Source: Lobosporangium transversale
Lineage: Eukaryota; Mortierellomycota; Mortierellomycetes; Mortierellales; Mortierellaceae
Direction of reading: 5' to 3'
Assembly: GCF_002105155.1 (NCBI RefSeq)
Contig: NW_019029010.1
Span: forward strand, 310,001 to 374,000
DNA length: 64,000 nucleotides
The translations under genes were made by a program, and so were the position numbers. The notes under the pieces were generated by a model. That model was not told where the DNA came from. It saw only the letters and a program-made list of their open reading frames with translations, and made no database searches. Position 1 is the first letter of the stretch. Each line of letters starts with the position of its first letter. Positions 1 through 12,006 of this stretch are shown here, piece after piece.

Positions 1-761
1 GATGAACTTTCATGTCAACGTTGTAGCTTATTCCAAATCCACTTATCTTTTATACATGGCCGAGGCTACAAACCGTTTCTGGTGGTCCAGGTTCAATAAT
101 GGCGGTCTAATAAGAGACGATGGCGGTCATATGAAAAATAATGACCATGTAAAACATAGCGGCTGGACAAAAAATATGGCGACCGTATAAAGCACAGTTG
201 TTACTAGACAGAAAGCAATGGTGATCTAATCAAAACGACGGCGACCGTGTTAAACGGGGAAGTGACTAGACAAAAAGTGCTATATCGTACTGCGGCTTTT
301 TTTTTAAGACTTTCCCATCAGTCCTCTCAAATTTCAGGGCATTTCTTTGCCGCTTCCATTTAAAAATACAACCTACAACTAGAATATGTTCGTGACCAAA
401 TGACGAGGACAATACTTTTACATATTTAAATGCTTGCTTGCATTTTAAATAGACTTATGTTGGCACTCCAAATCTCTATTATATAAGTACCAACGACGGC
501 AGTAAAAGCTTATGGAACATTGTTACTGTGCCTTTCGCCGTTTGTGCAGTAATAGCTACTTACCAATAATGCCTGGGGTAGAAGGAAAATCTTTCTCCCA
601 TGATTCTGAGTATCCTTGTAACCACAACAACAACAATGATAATGATGATAATAATATACACCTGGAGATCAAGTTGGCATGAATAATAACAGGCAATAGC
701 AGCTTTGAGTAGTGACACTAAAGGTTGTCAAATACAAAAAGAAAAAAAAATTGAGGGCTAC

Positions 762-762
<1 letters not shown>

Positions 763-801
<39 letters not shown>
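763..801. repeat. (ATT)n microsatellite
   Basis: About thirteen perfect ATT units lie in non-coding DNA. A similar shorter tract occurs near 17791-17813. Confidence 0.9.
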
Positions 802-1649
802 TCAAACGGTACTGACATTAAAGAGGACAACGAGTCGAACGTTGGCCGGCGGGGGAGTGCGGAATGGATGGCGCTGTCCGTAATGAAAAAACTCTTTAGT
901 GGAGTAAAAAGAGCATAGATCCATTGCCATAAAAAATCTTATAGCGCAAGCTCCAACCCAGCAAAGGTCTATCTTACGTAGCGACTGGTGCCTCTAACAT
1001 AGGGGTTAGTAAGGCCTTATATCAGTCACTAGACGACACCAAAGATCAGCTGAAAATAATAGGCCACATTCCTGAGTAGTGTTTAAGAGTAATCCTTCTT
1101 GCTTTTTAGGGTGACGCATGATGCTTCCTTCCATTCAGCGCTCCGGAGTATCTTGAAGCAGGGGTGTGAATGGTGGATATGCCTCTTTGTTCAAATGCCT
1201 TAGTAATTTTATGTTCTTTTACATTATATTGTGTATTGTTCTACAATTTGTACATGTACACTTGAGTGCGTTCTAACGATGTTGCGTTTATTCTCGATTC
1301 CCATTTACGTTTTTACTCCCTTTGTATTGGTTTGTGGAGGAAAGCACAATACTTCAAGGAAGAGTGACATTTCAAGACTTGGATGTTGCGCAGCACGCAA
1401 GATCACAGATTTACGCCGCATTTATGAGGGGTGTGGTTGATAAAGCCGCCCTGGCCATCCTAGCAGATGATCCGGTCTCCCTTGTAAGCTTTACTAGGTA
1501 CGAGTGGCGCGAGGGATCAACATGGTTATCAGTCTTAAACGCCAATCGATAAAATCAATCACAAAAAAAAAAAAAAAAAAAAAAAAAAAACACGGCGTGT
1601 TCATTACAATGGCAAATAAAACATTTTAGGGAACAGCTCCAGGGATACG

Positions 1650-1657
1650 TATAAATA
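1650..1657 (+). promoter_or_regulatory. TATA box of chitin deacetylase gene
   Basis: TATAAATA lies 81-88 bases before the ATG at 1738, in a pyrimidine-rich leader. Position and sequence suit a core promoter. This is inference from sequence only. Confidence 0.55.
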
Positions 1658-1737
1658 CTCGAGGATATCCATTCCCTCTTACTTCCCAAATCTTCCACGC
1701 GTATTCTTCCTGCTTAACAGCTTAACCTCTACTAGCC

Positions 1738-3003
1738 ATGCTGCTATTAAAAACATTTTCACTCTCCTTGTTAGCGCTTTCAGCTGTGTATGCTGAAGCT
1801 CAAGCAATCTCAGGCTACCCTCCTATTGATCAGGTCCCAGACATCAACTCACCCGAGGTTCAGGCGTGGTTAAAGGTAAGAATTACATATAAATTTTTTT
1901 GGAGTGTTCTATTTCAATTCAGTCGAGCTTGAAAAAATATGACAAAACTTTTATTTCAGTACCTGGTTGGTTCCTCAGCCAACAAAAAAAAAAAAAAAAA
2001 AAAAAAAAAATACTTTATTTGAAATAGGGAATTGCTCAATTCAATTAGTAATCTGTTCTATTTCCCTTTTCAGTACATTTTGCCCAAATCTGTCATGAAA
2101 GTATTGTTCCTCTAAAATTAATTCGCAATGTCTAAATTATAGGAGATCGATCTTTCTCGAGCCCCAAAGATCCCTCTGGGAGAAGGAGATCCCCCTCTCT
2201 GTCCACCCACTTTCCCTGGCGCGTAAGTCCTAAAAACATCGCTACAATACCTGTCTATGCTAATTTTTTGTATTCCTTCGCACTTATACTCGATATTATT
2301 CCATATACTACCAAAAAGATGTAACTGGATTTGTGACCAATGTCCTGCAAATGACCTCATTTCCTGCCGTTCTCGTAACACATGGGCTATAACCTTTGAC
2401 GATGGCCCACACGAGATTACTCCTACGTTGCTTGACTATCTGAAGAAGGAGAAAATTTCTGCTTCATTTTTCCTGGTTGGTAGCCATGTGATACAGCGTC
2501 CGGACACTGTCAAGCGCCAAATCGCAGAGGGCCATCATATCGCATCTCACACTTGGTCCCATAAAGGCTTGACCACACTGACCAACGAGCAGATCGTGGC
2601 CGAAATAAAATGGACCGAAAAATTGATCCTGGAGCTCACAGGTCGGAGACTCAAGTACGTACGTCCACCCTACGGTGATATCAACAACCGTGTCCGCTTC
2701 GTGCTCAGGAAGCTAGGCTATATCGTCGTTGACTGGAGCGGAGATGATTTCGGCACTGACGACTGGAAGCTGCCAGACGGTATTACCGAGACCGAGATCG
2801 TTGAAAAGTTCGCCAGGAGCCTTGATAAATACGTCGCAGGCAATAGGGCCAGAGGCATCATCTCTCTCGAGCATGACTACGACATCCATATGTATAACCT
2901 TGCCCGCAAATTAGTTCCTTTAGGCCGAGCACGCAACATCACTATTACCTCTGTTGCTGGCTGCCAGAGAGATCGCTATCCATACCAGAGAGTGTTCCGT
3001 TAA
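1738..3003 (+). CDS. secreted chitin deacetylase (CE4 polysaccharide deacetylase)
   Basis: Exons 1738-1875, 2143-2222 and 2319-3003 join in phase to give 300 residues. The enzyme would remove acetyl groups from cell-wall chitin to make chitosan, a hallmark wall polymer of Mucoromycota-type fungi. A signal peptide (LLLKTFSLSLLALSAVYA) opens the protein. The NodB motifs are all present: TFDDGP with catalytic D100 and metal ligand D101, HTWSH with metal-binding H150 and H154, RPPYGD at 188-193, a DW motif followed by an Asp-rich loop, and a late LEHD containing the catalytic His. Paired Cys before the domain (CDQCP) suggest disulfides. There is no Ser/Thr-rich or GPI-type tail, so a freely secreted form is likely. 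Family assignment is firm; the exact substrate is inferred. Confidence 0.93.
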
Positions 3004-3369
3004 TGACAGCCTCTAAAGCGCCCAGGTTCGTACTACCGCCGTAACTAATGGTTGCTATTGGTTTCCTGCATAAACATCTTAAAGATCGATCGATAACCAA
3101 TGTCTTGTGTTACAACTTGACGCCGTAGGAGTAGGAGAGACGCAAGTAACATGTGTTCGAACAGCATGATATATTTATTTATACCAAATATCATTGCAAT
3201 AAAAAATGAAAGTAAAAAATAGATTGCCTTTGACTTTGTGTTCAGAAACTGGTTACTGATAACAAACATCAAGAAGAAAGAGATAATTTTGAATGGTTCA
3301 CGATATCCGACTCAATTACATTATTTCATGGACACCTAAAACTATTAAGGGAACGGCCCATGCTGCTTC

Positions 3370-3400
<31 letters not shown>

Positions 3401-5034
3401 GCAAAGCATTGCTGTTTGAACTGTAATACTGTGGAGTTTGGCAACTGTGCTAGGGGTTCCCTCTGCTTCATAGGGTCCAACAGGCCTGACTTTCAACTTG
3501 ATGGAATATGCTCAGGCATATCATGAATGAAATAGGAAAAAAAAAAAGGATAGTTCATTTAGAAAATATATAAGAGTGCATATTACAACTTAAAGGACCA
3601 GTCAACCAGACTAGATGGAATTTAGGATGCAGGGTTCTGCTTCTCCACTTTTTTCTTCTTCCCTCCAGCTGAGTGGTGGTTCTTGGCTCGTGGCGCATTA
3701 AAGTACTTGCCTTTTTTTTTTTTTTTTTTTTTACTCGACAGAAAGAGAGCAGGTCATGTGCATCAACCCCCCAAACATAATAGGTTAAAAAAAGAAACAA
3801 AAAGCTCCTCCTCTCACTGTAGTATATCATGAAGACAACCTAAAATGATCCTGTCAAAAGGGTGCAGTATATAAAGCACAGACAAGCGTATAAGGAGTTG
3901 CAGAGTAAAGATGATGCATAATGGTTGCTGGAGGGTTTTTGGTAAACTCAGATTAGGATGGTGCACAAATTCCTGTTGGTGGTATCTTCATCGATCTAGG
4001 GAGTAGCTACTGCGATGCCGGTGGCAATGTCGGCCTCCTTAGTACTGGTAGATGCAAGGCAAGTTACCGGTTTGAGGCGGAATAGAGCTTGGAGCGGGCT
4101 CAGGAGAATGATGGCCTCATTTGTCGCTACTTCCGGGTGAAGCACGAAGAGCGAGCGAGGAACCGTCTGAGATTGGAGTACAGAATGTAGGAGGCAGAAC
4201 CTAGAACATAGGATGCTGGACTTTGGGTGCGGTCGCTGTGCTTGAATGGAGAAACAAGAACGTGTTATTGGAGCCGTGCGTATTTTATAAGGGTCACCAG
4301 GCTAGCGCCATGGCGTCGATGCGTCATTCTATGCCCAGGATCGGCCATCTTTATTCGAACCGTAATACCAAAGTCTCTCTCTTTTTTTTTTTTTTTTTTT
4401 TTTTTCCACTTACTAAACGAGATAGTTGCACATGTACATCGTGTAATAGAGATTTAAAGGAACGGATACGACAGGCTTTTGGATCTTGAGGCCAATTATG
4501 GGAGTAGATAAAATGTTCTTTGACTTTAGTTAAGAATATGGAGATAAACTTCCACTAAAGCTGCGCAAGCTAATAGACAAAATATGTGAATTGTATTTAT
4601 CTATGGAAAAACGAAAAAGAATCGGCACAACCCCACAAGACAAGGCAGAGGTAGTTCAACGAGATGGACAAGCGGAATTAGCAGGCGGTTTTTATACTCA
4701 TACAGCCATGGTCCGAAGCATGTTCCAGTTACAGTTAAATATTCTGAATTGCTTGGTGGAGGCAGATCAGGGTTTACGGCACGTGATCGCTGCTGAGCTC
4801 CCCTTAACTGCATTTGTTTCTGTTCCTTTAACTCCGTCCCTTTTTTATGCCAGAGACAGAACAATCTCCATCAATAATTTTTTGCATTACAACCATCACA
4901 TTCCACTGCATCACTGCAAAAAACTAAACGAATAACAAAGAGCACCCCTCAATTCCGTCCTCTTCCTATCCTATCAGACTATCAATTATACCTGCAGCAT
5001 ACAACATAAACCTAACCGACTAACGATTATAGCC
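3004..5034. other. intergenic region with long T runs, no gene recognised
   Basis: Two kilobases without a convincing gene. T runs lie near 3372-3399, 3712-3732 and 4381-4405. On the minus strand about 4005-4230 is open for roughly 75 codons without homology I recognise; see findings. The end of the region is the leader of UBC6. Confidence 0.5.
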
Positions 5035-6592
5035 ATGGCTACAAAGGGTGCTTACAAACGACTCACCAAGGAGTACATTAACATCCAAAAGAGCCCACCA
5101 GCCTACATCTACGCAAGACCACTTGAATCGAACATTCTGGAATGGTAATTATAATTATAACAATATCTTTTTTGTATTCACATGATCGCTACAGCGAGAG
5201 TGCTTTTGCTCGTTTCCTCCACTCCACAGCTCTATTTTTTTTTTTTTTTTTTTTTTTTGAAAGGTTTCACTAGTTGATCATTCCTCGGAATAAAGTCTAA
5301 TGTCTTTTATATATATATATTTTTATTCTCCTAGGCACTATGTACTCAAAGGACCACCAGATACGCCTTACTATGGAGGCGAATACCACGGTATGCAAAC
5401 TTCGCCCATTGGAAACTACATGCATCACTTGAGCTTAAGATGACACCAATGAAGTAATCCACCTTTTTCGTCTTCCTCAGTCGCACAGCCTTCTCACTGC
5501 GGTATTTTCATCGCTTATACACAAACCCAAAGAGATGATAACCTATGCAATACCTTGAATATCACTGAAAACACTCATGCCTCACACCCCTACTTTTCGT
5601 TTTATCTCAGCGTACGGGCACCAATGATTCGATATTTTAATTTTCTTTTTCTTTTTTTTTACTAATTTTGCCCAAACAGGAAAGTTGATATTTCCATCGG
5701 ATTATCCATTCAAGCCTCCATCAATTAGGATGACTACACCAAATGGGCGATTTCAAGTTGATACCCGCCTTTGTCTTAGCATGTCAGATTTCCATCCTGC
5801 AACCTGGAACCCAAGTTGGAGTGTGGCTACTATATTAAATGGGCTGTTAAGTTTTATGGTATGCGCTCATGAAAGAATGTTTCATTTATTTTACTTTGCG
5901 TCATTCGAAATAATAGATATTAAATTAACTCATTTTTACCACTCTTGTTTGTCCCCATTCCAATTTGTGCATTCCTCATGGAAATGATAAATATCAACAG
6001 TCGCAAGACGAGGCTACTACAGGAAGTATTGTTACCTCAAATTATGAAAAGACAGAGTTAGCACGCCGTTCTCATGCATTTAATATCTCCAATCCAAAGT
6101 TTAAAGGTAAGGATGGGCGGATTTAATATAATGTGAAGCAAGGACTGTCAATGTTCAACACGAAAATATAACCAACATAGATGTTGTTCTATGTCATTTA
6201 TAGAGATCTTCCCCGAGCTTGTAGCAATACAGCAGGTACCATTACATATAGCTTTTCCTAATGCACCTGTCACAGAGGCGCCGCCAGTTCGAGTAACCAC
6301 GACTCCGCACCAAGGGATTATTCAAAGAAAATCAGCCACAGGTGCTCAGCGTGCAGTCATGGTTGGAACAGCGACACAGCAGGGCCAAGGAGTGGATGCA
6401 GTAGTAGCAACGGGAGCAACAGGAGCAGGAGGTAACTTGGCAGCAGATCGGGCTGCGCGGAGAGCGTCATTATTCTCAATGAGTCATTGGCACAAGTGGT
6501 TGGCATTCTTCCTTGTTTTTGCATATCTTATTATAGCCAAGACCATTACTCGTGCTACTGCATCGGCTTCGACTTCATCATCATCACTTTGA
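5035..6592 (+). CDS. UBC6: ubiquitin-conjugating enzyme E2, Ubc6 type (ERAD)
   Basis: Exons 5035-5144, 5335-5390, 5680-5858, 6001-6106 and 6204-6592 give 279 residues. It is the tail-anchored E2 of the endoplasmic reticulum that passes ubiquitin to ERAD ligases. The UBC fold runs from about residue 7 to 150. The active-site cysteine is C87 in [12 protein letters not shown], the same position as in yeast Ubc6, and TPNGRF replaces the HPN motif, as is typical for this subfamily. A disordered Ala/Thr/Gly linker follows. The C-terminal segment [14 protein letters not shown] is a single membrane anchor with only a short luminal tail. Intron 2 (5391-5679) is long for this window. The gene converges with the DUF5522-like gene. 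Confidence 0.95.
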
Positions 6593-6853
6593 AAGAGTAA
6601 TTCATCGATTTATGCTGACGATAAATTGTCTTTGATGGAAAAGAAGCCTCGGGTGTAGCAGGTAGTTCATACCCAGTCTTTTATTGAAGAGAAAAGGAAA
6701 ACCCGTGTTTTCTTTTTTTTTTTTTTTTTTTTTTCTTGAGGAGAACCTTTTTTTATTTTATTTTGTTTTTTTCAGGCAACATAATAAAGGAAAAAATAAT
6801 AATGAATATTATTCATTTTTGGACTTTCTTGAAAAAAGTTATTTCCATTAACT

Positions 6854-7501
6854 CTAATCACTGTCAGCATCATCCGAATTGTCGTCAGCCCAAATTGGCC
6901 TTCCTTCTATTGCCTCAATTTTTTCTCTCTGTTGCTTTCCACGTGCAATATTAGCCATCTTGACTTGTGGAGATACGCCAACATTCTCATAATTATACGG
7001 ACAATGACGACAGGCATTTCCGCAGCAATAGCCTCTCCGTCGATGAAGGAGTTCTGTCATGACAGTGTACCCAGTTTTCGGATCGATGTATTTTTTACGG
7101 TTGGCCTATCGAGTGTTACGAGAGTAAGGATATGCCATTTGTATTTTCATAAGATTAATCAGATCGACAGATCAAGAAAGAAAAAGTACCTCACAGGCCT
7201 GTCTATGGATCTCTTGCCACTTCTCTTTTTCGAGCTCTGCTTGCGTCTTTACTGGATGCGTCTGTGGTATCTGTGGTATCTGTGGTATCTGTGATGTCTG
7301 TGATAATGATCTCGAGTCCTGCTTCCGACTTGGCTTAGGAACAACGGAAGTATGGATCTTGACCTGACCATTTCCATCTGTTTGATCCATAAGGGTATCT
7401 GTGCTGTTGTTACTACTGCTGTTATTATCTGTAACAAAAAAATCCTGCGTAGGAGAAATAGGAGAAGATGGATCCTCCTCGTTGAAGTAATGAGATGTCA
7501 T
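6854..7501 (-). CDS. small Cys-rich protein, DUF5522-like
   Basis: Two exons, 7501-7190 and 7105-6854, join in phase to give 187 residues. The N-terminal half is low complexity with an acidic start, a poly-Ser/Asn patch and a tandem QIP repeat encoded by a 9-base repeat at about 7260-7290. The conserved part spans the splice junction: RKKYIDPKTGY, then RRRGYCCGNACRHCPYNYEN. The CC-x3-C-x2-C cluster looks like a metal-binding knuckle and resembles the DUF5522 family, whose biochemical role is unknown to me. The tail is acidic. An in-frame ATG at 7702 would add 67 residues that could be a targeting sequence. I chose 7501 because the upstream stretch looks like leader DNA. Confidence 0.72.
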
Positions 7502-8058
7502 GCTGTTGAGTGATCTGAATGGAGTGAACAGTGACGGAATGATGTGTTTAGAAGAAACAGACGAAATGTGGATAGAATAAGAAAGAAAAGGGCATGTTAT
7601 CATGTTATCAGTAAGAAGAGAGAATTTGATCGTTGTAGGGCGAGGAAGTGAGGCGGGAAGAAAAGGACAAAGGATCCTGTCGTGGAAGTTTGTACAGGAC
7701 AAGCTTCCGAGAGCAGTTGGGTGTGATCAATTTTAAATTGAATTCGCTTTGGATCCAAAGTCTCTTAGTTTTGCTTTGCGCTGGCCCCCTGATTTCTTCC
7801 TCTACTTTGTAGATTATAAAAACTTGTCAACACCATCATGTTTTTTCCCCCTGAAATCCAACATACTTGTGACAACAGACAGGTTATGGAAGTTCAAAGA
7901 TGGTGCTAACCTCTTCGGCCTTAATGAATGCCTTAAAATATGTATATCGTATTCAACATGTAATGAAGTTAAAAAAGTCTTTTGTGACGTAAATCACGAC
8001 GATTTAAAACTTTTTTTTTTTTACAACTTATTCTTCTTTACTTTTCTTTGTTTCCACC
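7502..8058. promoter_or_regulatory. shared upstream region of two divergent genes
   Basis: 557 bases separate the DUF5522-like start at 7501 (-) and the His-rich secreted protein start at 8059 (+). It must hold both promoters. It is T- and A-rich; no distinct operator was recognised. Confidence 0.5.
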
Positions 8059-9567
8059 ATGATGTTACTCACCCCTACTTACACTTCTTCTACGATCTCT
8101 TTTGTATCATTCAATCCTCTTACTATCGCTCTATCGCTCTTATTTTTCGCGTTCATTTCCATTGTGCACTGTGATAACAATGCAGTAGGAGCTCGTCCAC
8201 TTTTACATCACCCTCCTGTTCTCACATATTCAAATGCAGCTTTGCCTACACAGAAGCTATATCATCCCACAAGCTGTGTTCTCCACAAGTCAGGCGTCTA
8301 CTTGGTCGTAACATCCATTGGACAGGGCTTTCCTCGAGTTCAATTCACCTGTACAGAAACACATCATCCTCATCCTACTCCAGATGTACAGCAAACATAT
8401 CCACCTTCACAGACATTCGAGGCTGCCCTTACGACTTGTTCATATTCTTCTTGTCCTTATGAACACCATTTGCAGCATCTGGAGCATACTACAAAGAAGC
8501 AGTCGCAAGGTCTAACAAAACCACAGAATTGTGTCCAGGATCCTGCGGATCCTACGCCGGCACAAAGTCCAATGGCACTTCACAGAGTTTATGAAGGACA
8601 GCCTGGAGAGGATGGCAAATATTCGACATGTTACACAGATCACATTACTTCGACAGACACAGCTTTGCATTCGTTCGGCAGCATCAAACCATCTTGGGTT
8701 GAAGGACTTGGAAAATATGGATATGATGTTTTCCAGGATGAATTCATCTTTAGCCCACGTGAGCGGGCATCTGAGAACACGGAAACACACTCCATGACAC
8801 AGACCTACAGTGATCATGAGACCAATACCTTTGGTAATATTCAAGATAAATCCTCGATCCGCACAGTAAGCAGCGTGAACAACAATGGCAATAACAACAA
8901 TAGCGTAAACAACAAAAAAACAGAGAGCAGTAACAACTTGATGCATGGCCAACAAAAGTATGAGCATGTGGATCAAAAAAAGAAATATGCAGGGTTTGTT
9001 TCATCTGTTTCAGACAACTCTCACTCAGTGACAAGACCAGAAACTATCCCAACCTTGGCTGCACCAACATCAACACCTAACACGCACGGAGTGACTGAAG
9101 AAAACTCAGGCGCATGGTTTGAAAAACTTAAAGCCTCGTTAACGTGGAAGACGGAAAAGCAAAAAATAGGTCCGGCCTCGCCGACACCAGAACCCCTTCC
9201 TTTGCCCGGCAGCGCACAGACCTCAAGATCTGCACCGCCGTTAAAGGACCTCCATAAAAAAGATTGTTTGAATCCTGCTTTGTGCCAGCATAGTCAGGAT
9301 CATTACGATCATGGCCACAAGAACAAAGGGATGAAGCACCGCGCCACAACGTTAATCATTGAAACTGAGACTATCATTGTGCACTCACATCCTACACAAG
9401 CACCAACTTTTAAGAAGAGTCACGAAACGAATGAGCAAGTGGGTTTTTATCCAGGTAGTCATGTCATGTTTGATGCGGGAATGGAGGGTGATGTGGTAAT
9501 GTCGATGGTTGCTCAAGAGCATTATCATCCATCTCCCTCACCTCGACATCATAAGAAAAAGAAGTAA
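8059..9567 (+). CDS. secreted His/Ser-rich protein of unknown function
   Basis: One uninterrupted exon of 502 residues, not recognised as a known family. The N-terminus has a hydrophobic stretch (LTIALSLLFFAFISIVHC) that looks like a signal peptide or membrane anchor, with cleavage possible after the Cys near residue 35. A short possibly folded region with Cys pairs follows (TSCVLHKSGVYLVV, QFTCTET, TTCSYSSCPYEHH). The rest is low complexity: an Asn tract near residue 280, Pro/Ser linkers, and many His residues, including clusters near the end (HYHPSP, SPRHHKKKK). The His and Cys content could suit metal binding or a wall/extracellular role, but that is a guess. A polyadenylation signal follows the stop codon by a few bases. 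Confidence 0.75.
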   Translation: MMLLTPTYTSSTISFVSFNPLTIALSLLFFAFISIVHCDNNAVGARPLLHHPPVLTYSNAALPTQKLYHPTSCVLHKSGVYLVVTSIGQGFPRVQFTCTETHHPHPTPDVQQTYPPSQTFEAALTTCSYSSCPYEHHLQHLEHTTKKQSQGLTKPQNCVQDPADPTPAQSPMALHRVYEGQPGEDGKYSTCYTDHITSTDTALHSFGSIKPSWVEGLGKYGYDVFQDEFIFSPRERASENTETHSMTQTYSDHETNTFGNIQDKSSIRTVSSVNNNGNNNNSVNNKKTESSNNLMHGQQKYEHVDQKKKYAGFVSSVSDNSHSVTRPETIPTLAAPTSTPNTHGVTEENSGAWFEKLKASLTWKTEKQKIGPASPTPEPLPLPGSAQTSRSAPPLKDLHKKDCLNPALCQHSQDHYDHGHKNKGMKHRATTLIIETETIIVHSHPTQAPTFKKSHETNEQVGFYPGSHVMFDAGMEGDVVMSMVAQEHYHPSPSPRHHKKKK

Positions 9568-9578
9568 ACATTATGTAC

Positions 9579-9584
9579 AATAAA
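9579..9584 (+). terminator. AATAAA polyadenylation signal
   Basis: AATAAA lies 12 bases after the stop codon of the His-rich secreted protein gene, a position suitable for 3'-end formation if the 3' leader is short. Confidence 0.4.
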
Positions 9585-9832
9585 GAAGTAACTCTTAATG
9601 ATTGGCGGTCAATGTGGAAAAAAAAAAAAAAAAGCTTGTCAATGTGACGTTAGATGGTGACCAAACTTTTCTTTTCCTTAAAGTATATATTTATGTATAC
9701 CATTATTCGTTTTCCTTCTTTTCTTTTTTAATTTACTGTTTTACCTTTTTTCTGTCTTCCATCGATCTCCTTATTCACGTCGCCCCGTTTTCGATTATCA
9801 TTGCCAGCACGATAGGTCAACAGACAATCAGT

Positions 9833-11099
9833 ATGAATATAAATCGATACATTCCTGCAAAATATCGCCCGAACTTGAGTAAATACAAGTACTCGGGCGT
9901 GGACGAGTCTTTACTCTCGAAATACGTCCTTGGTCCATACTGGACCAAACTCGTGACATTCTTCCCCGTTACCATGGCGTATGTTTTATTCTTGTTCAAA
10001 TGGAGTAAATCATCACAAATGAGATTCGAACAAAATCAACAACTCTTTTATTTATTAATACAATTAACGTGTACTTTGGAAAATTTTTAGTCCCAATACG
10101 ATTACTGGTCTCGGATTTCTTTGTGTGGTTTTCAACGTTCTGACTATGTACTACTATGCGCCAGATATGACAGAAATTTGTCCATCATGGGCCTACTTCA
10201 GGTAAAAAAGTATACACAATCAAGGTATGAATATTGAGCAAAAGTTTTTCTGTGTTAATCACAACTTTTTTTTTTTTGGTCCTCGTTGAATCATAGCTTT
10301 GGTATTGGACTCTTTGTATACCAGTCGATGGATGCAATTGATGGAAAGCAGGCTAGAAGAACAGGAACTTCAGGACCCTTAGGAGAGCTTTTTGATCACG
10401 GTAAAAAAAAAATGCATGTGTCAAGCCTGCCAATTTTTTATTTTATTTTATTTTATTTTTTTATTTATTTTAATCATGATCACATCAAACAACAATTGAT
10501 GCAATGTTTTTCTCTTGTTTAATCTTTCTATACAGGCTGCGATGCACTGAATACTTCGGTAAGAAATGCTGAAGTAACCCGTGAGAGCAAAAGAAAGAAA
10601 AAAGAGTTTATAAACTGACAGTACTCTTTTTTATATGACGACATGTTTTTTATCTTTCTTGACCAGCTTGAGGTTATTTTGTTAGCCAATGCCATGCATC
10701 TAAGTCAGAGCTGGTGGACTGTTCTTTCTCACTTCTTGGGTTGGTACACCTGAATCAGATGAAACAATAAGGGATCTATCACTTTTTTCAATGAATTCTA
10801 AATGTCTCTATTTTGGATGGTGATAGCGCTTGGAAACTTTTACTTGAGCACGTGGGAAGAGTATCACACTGGAACTCTTTATTTGAGCGCGTTTTCAGGA
10901 CCTGTGGAAGGAATCATTATGATTGTGATCCTTTACCTCATTACTGGCTTCACTGGTCCAACTTTCTGGGTCCAGACTTACCGTCAGATGTTTGGCATAT
11001 CCTCCAAGTTTTTGCCCTTCATACCTGATATGCAGGTTAATCACATCTTGGTCGCTTTTGGAATTGTCACATTGACAGGAAACATTGTAACAGCGTAAG

Positions 11100-11146
<47 letters not shown>

Positions 11147-11565
11147 AAATTAAAGTGATGTTGGCACTGATAGACCGATTTTTTCCTCCCTTCTCTAGTA
11201 TGCAGCATGTGATCAAGGCACGCAGAGGCAAGAATTTGTCCGTCGCTCCTGCATTGGCTGGTGTGGCTCCGTTCCTGGGCATATCGGTTGTTGCTTATTT
11301 TTGGCTTAATGCTTCACCTCAGATCCTCAACCAGCATATTCTTCCCTGGATTTTATACACTGGTCTTTCCTTTGGATACACTGTCGGCCTCATGATTACA
11401 GCCCATGTAACTCACCAACCTTTTCCCATGTTCAATATCAGTTTTCTTCCCTTGATCGTCGGATCATTGAACGCTAATCTGCCTGCATTTGGGATGTAAG
11501 TTATATCTCTTTTTTTTTTTTTTTTTTTTTATTATATTACCGCCTCGGTACAGGCACATGATTAA

Positions 11566-11599
<34 letters not shown>

Positions 11600-11769
11600 G
11601 AACTAGGGAAAGAGTTTTTGGAGCTCATGTTGAAAACATTTATTTGTGGAGTTGCCTCGCTTTCTCCGCCGCTGCCTATGCTCACTTTGCAATCAATGTT
11701 GTCAACGACATCTGTGATTACTTTGATATTTGGTGCTTTACTATTAAGCACCCCAAGAAGGCAGAATAA
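9833..11769 (+). CDS. CDP-alcohol phosphotransferase (choline/ethanolamine phosphotransferase)
   Basis: Eight exons: 9833-9978, 10091-10201, 10297-10400, 10536-10558, 10667-10739, 10827-11094, 11199-11495 and 11607-11769, giving 394 residues. It catalyses the last Kennedy-pathway step, moving phosphocholine or phosphoethanolamine from the CDP form to diacylglycerol in the ER/Golgi membrane. The family motif D-x2-DG-x2-AR-x8-G-x3-D-x3-D is complete at residues 98-123 ([11 protein letters not shown], then GELFDHGCD) and is split by intron 3. Exon 4 is a 23-base microexon. Many hydrophobic segments and the [14 protein letters not shown]-type loop match EPT1/CPT1. Sequence cannot decide choline versus ethanolamine preference. 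The donor of intron 5 (GTTGGT at 10740) is the weakest splice call. Confidence 0.93.
11100..11149. repeat. T27/A23 homopolymer palindrome inside an intron
   Basis: A run of about 27 T is followed directly by about 23 A within intron 6 of the phosphotransferase gene. It can form a perfect A-T hairpin or cruciform. Confidence 0.9.
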
Positions 11770-11969
11770 AAATATAAATAATAAACAGAAAGATATTCAG
11801 CATCTATTCTCATCCCTGATCATTTTCCTTTGGTATTTTTTCCTTCTTTCTTTTATTTATTTATTCAAAATCAAACCATCTCCAGCATCATCTACTGTTG
11901 AGAATACAGCAACCGAATAAAGGGAAATAGAAATTTGATTCGTTTATCTAATTTCAATGACCATTCAAC

Positions 11970-11972
<3 letters not shown>

Positions 11973-12003
<31 letters not shown>
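11973..12003. repeat. 31-base T run abutting the URK1 stop codon
   Basis: The T run on the plus strand overlaps the stop codon of the minus-strand kinase/UPRT gene (12002-12004). Its mRNA would carry about 29 template-encoded A residues immediately after UAA. Confidence 0.9.

Positions 12004-12006
<3 letters not shown>

Larger units (their letters stand above)
1..1737. other. intergenic region, no gene recognised
   Basis: I see no supported coding region here. The stretch is AT-rich, has stops in all frames at short intervals, and holds an (ATT)n microsatellite near 763-801 and an A run near 1562-1590. The last 90 bases are the promoter and 5' leader of the chitin deacetylase gene. Confidence 0.6.
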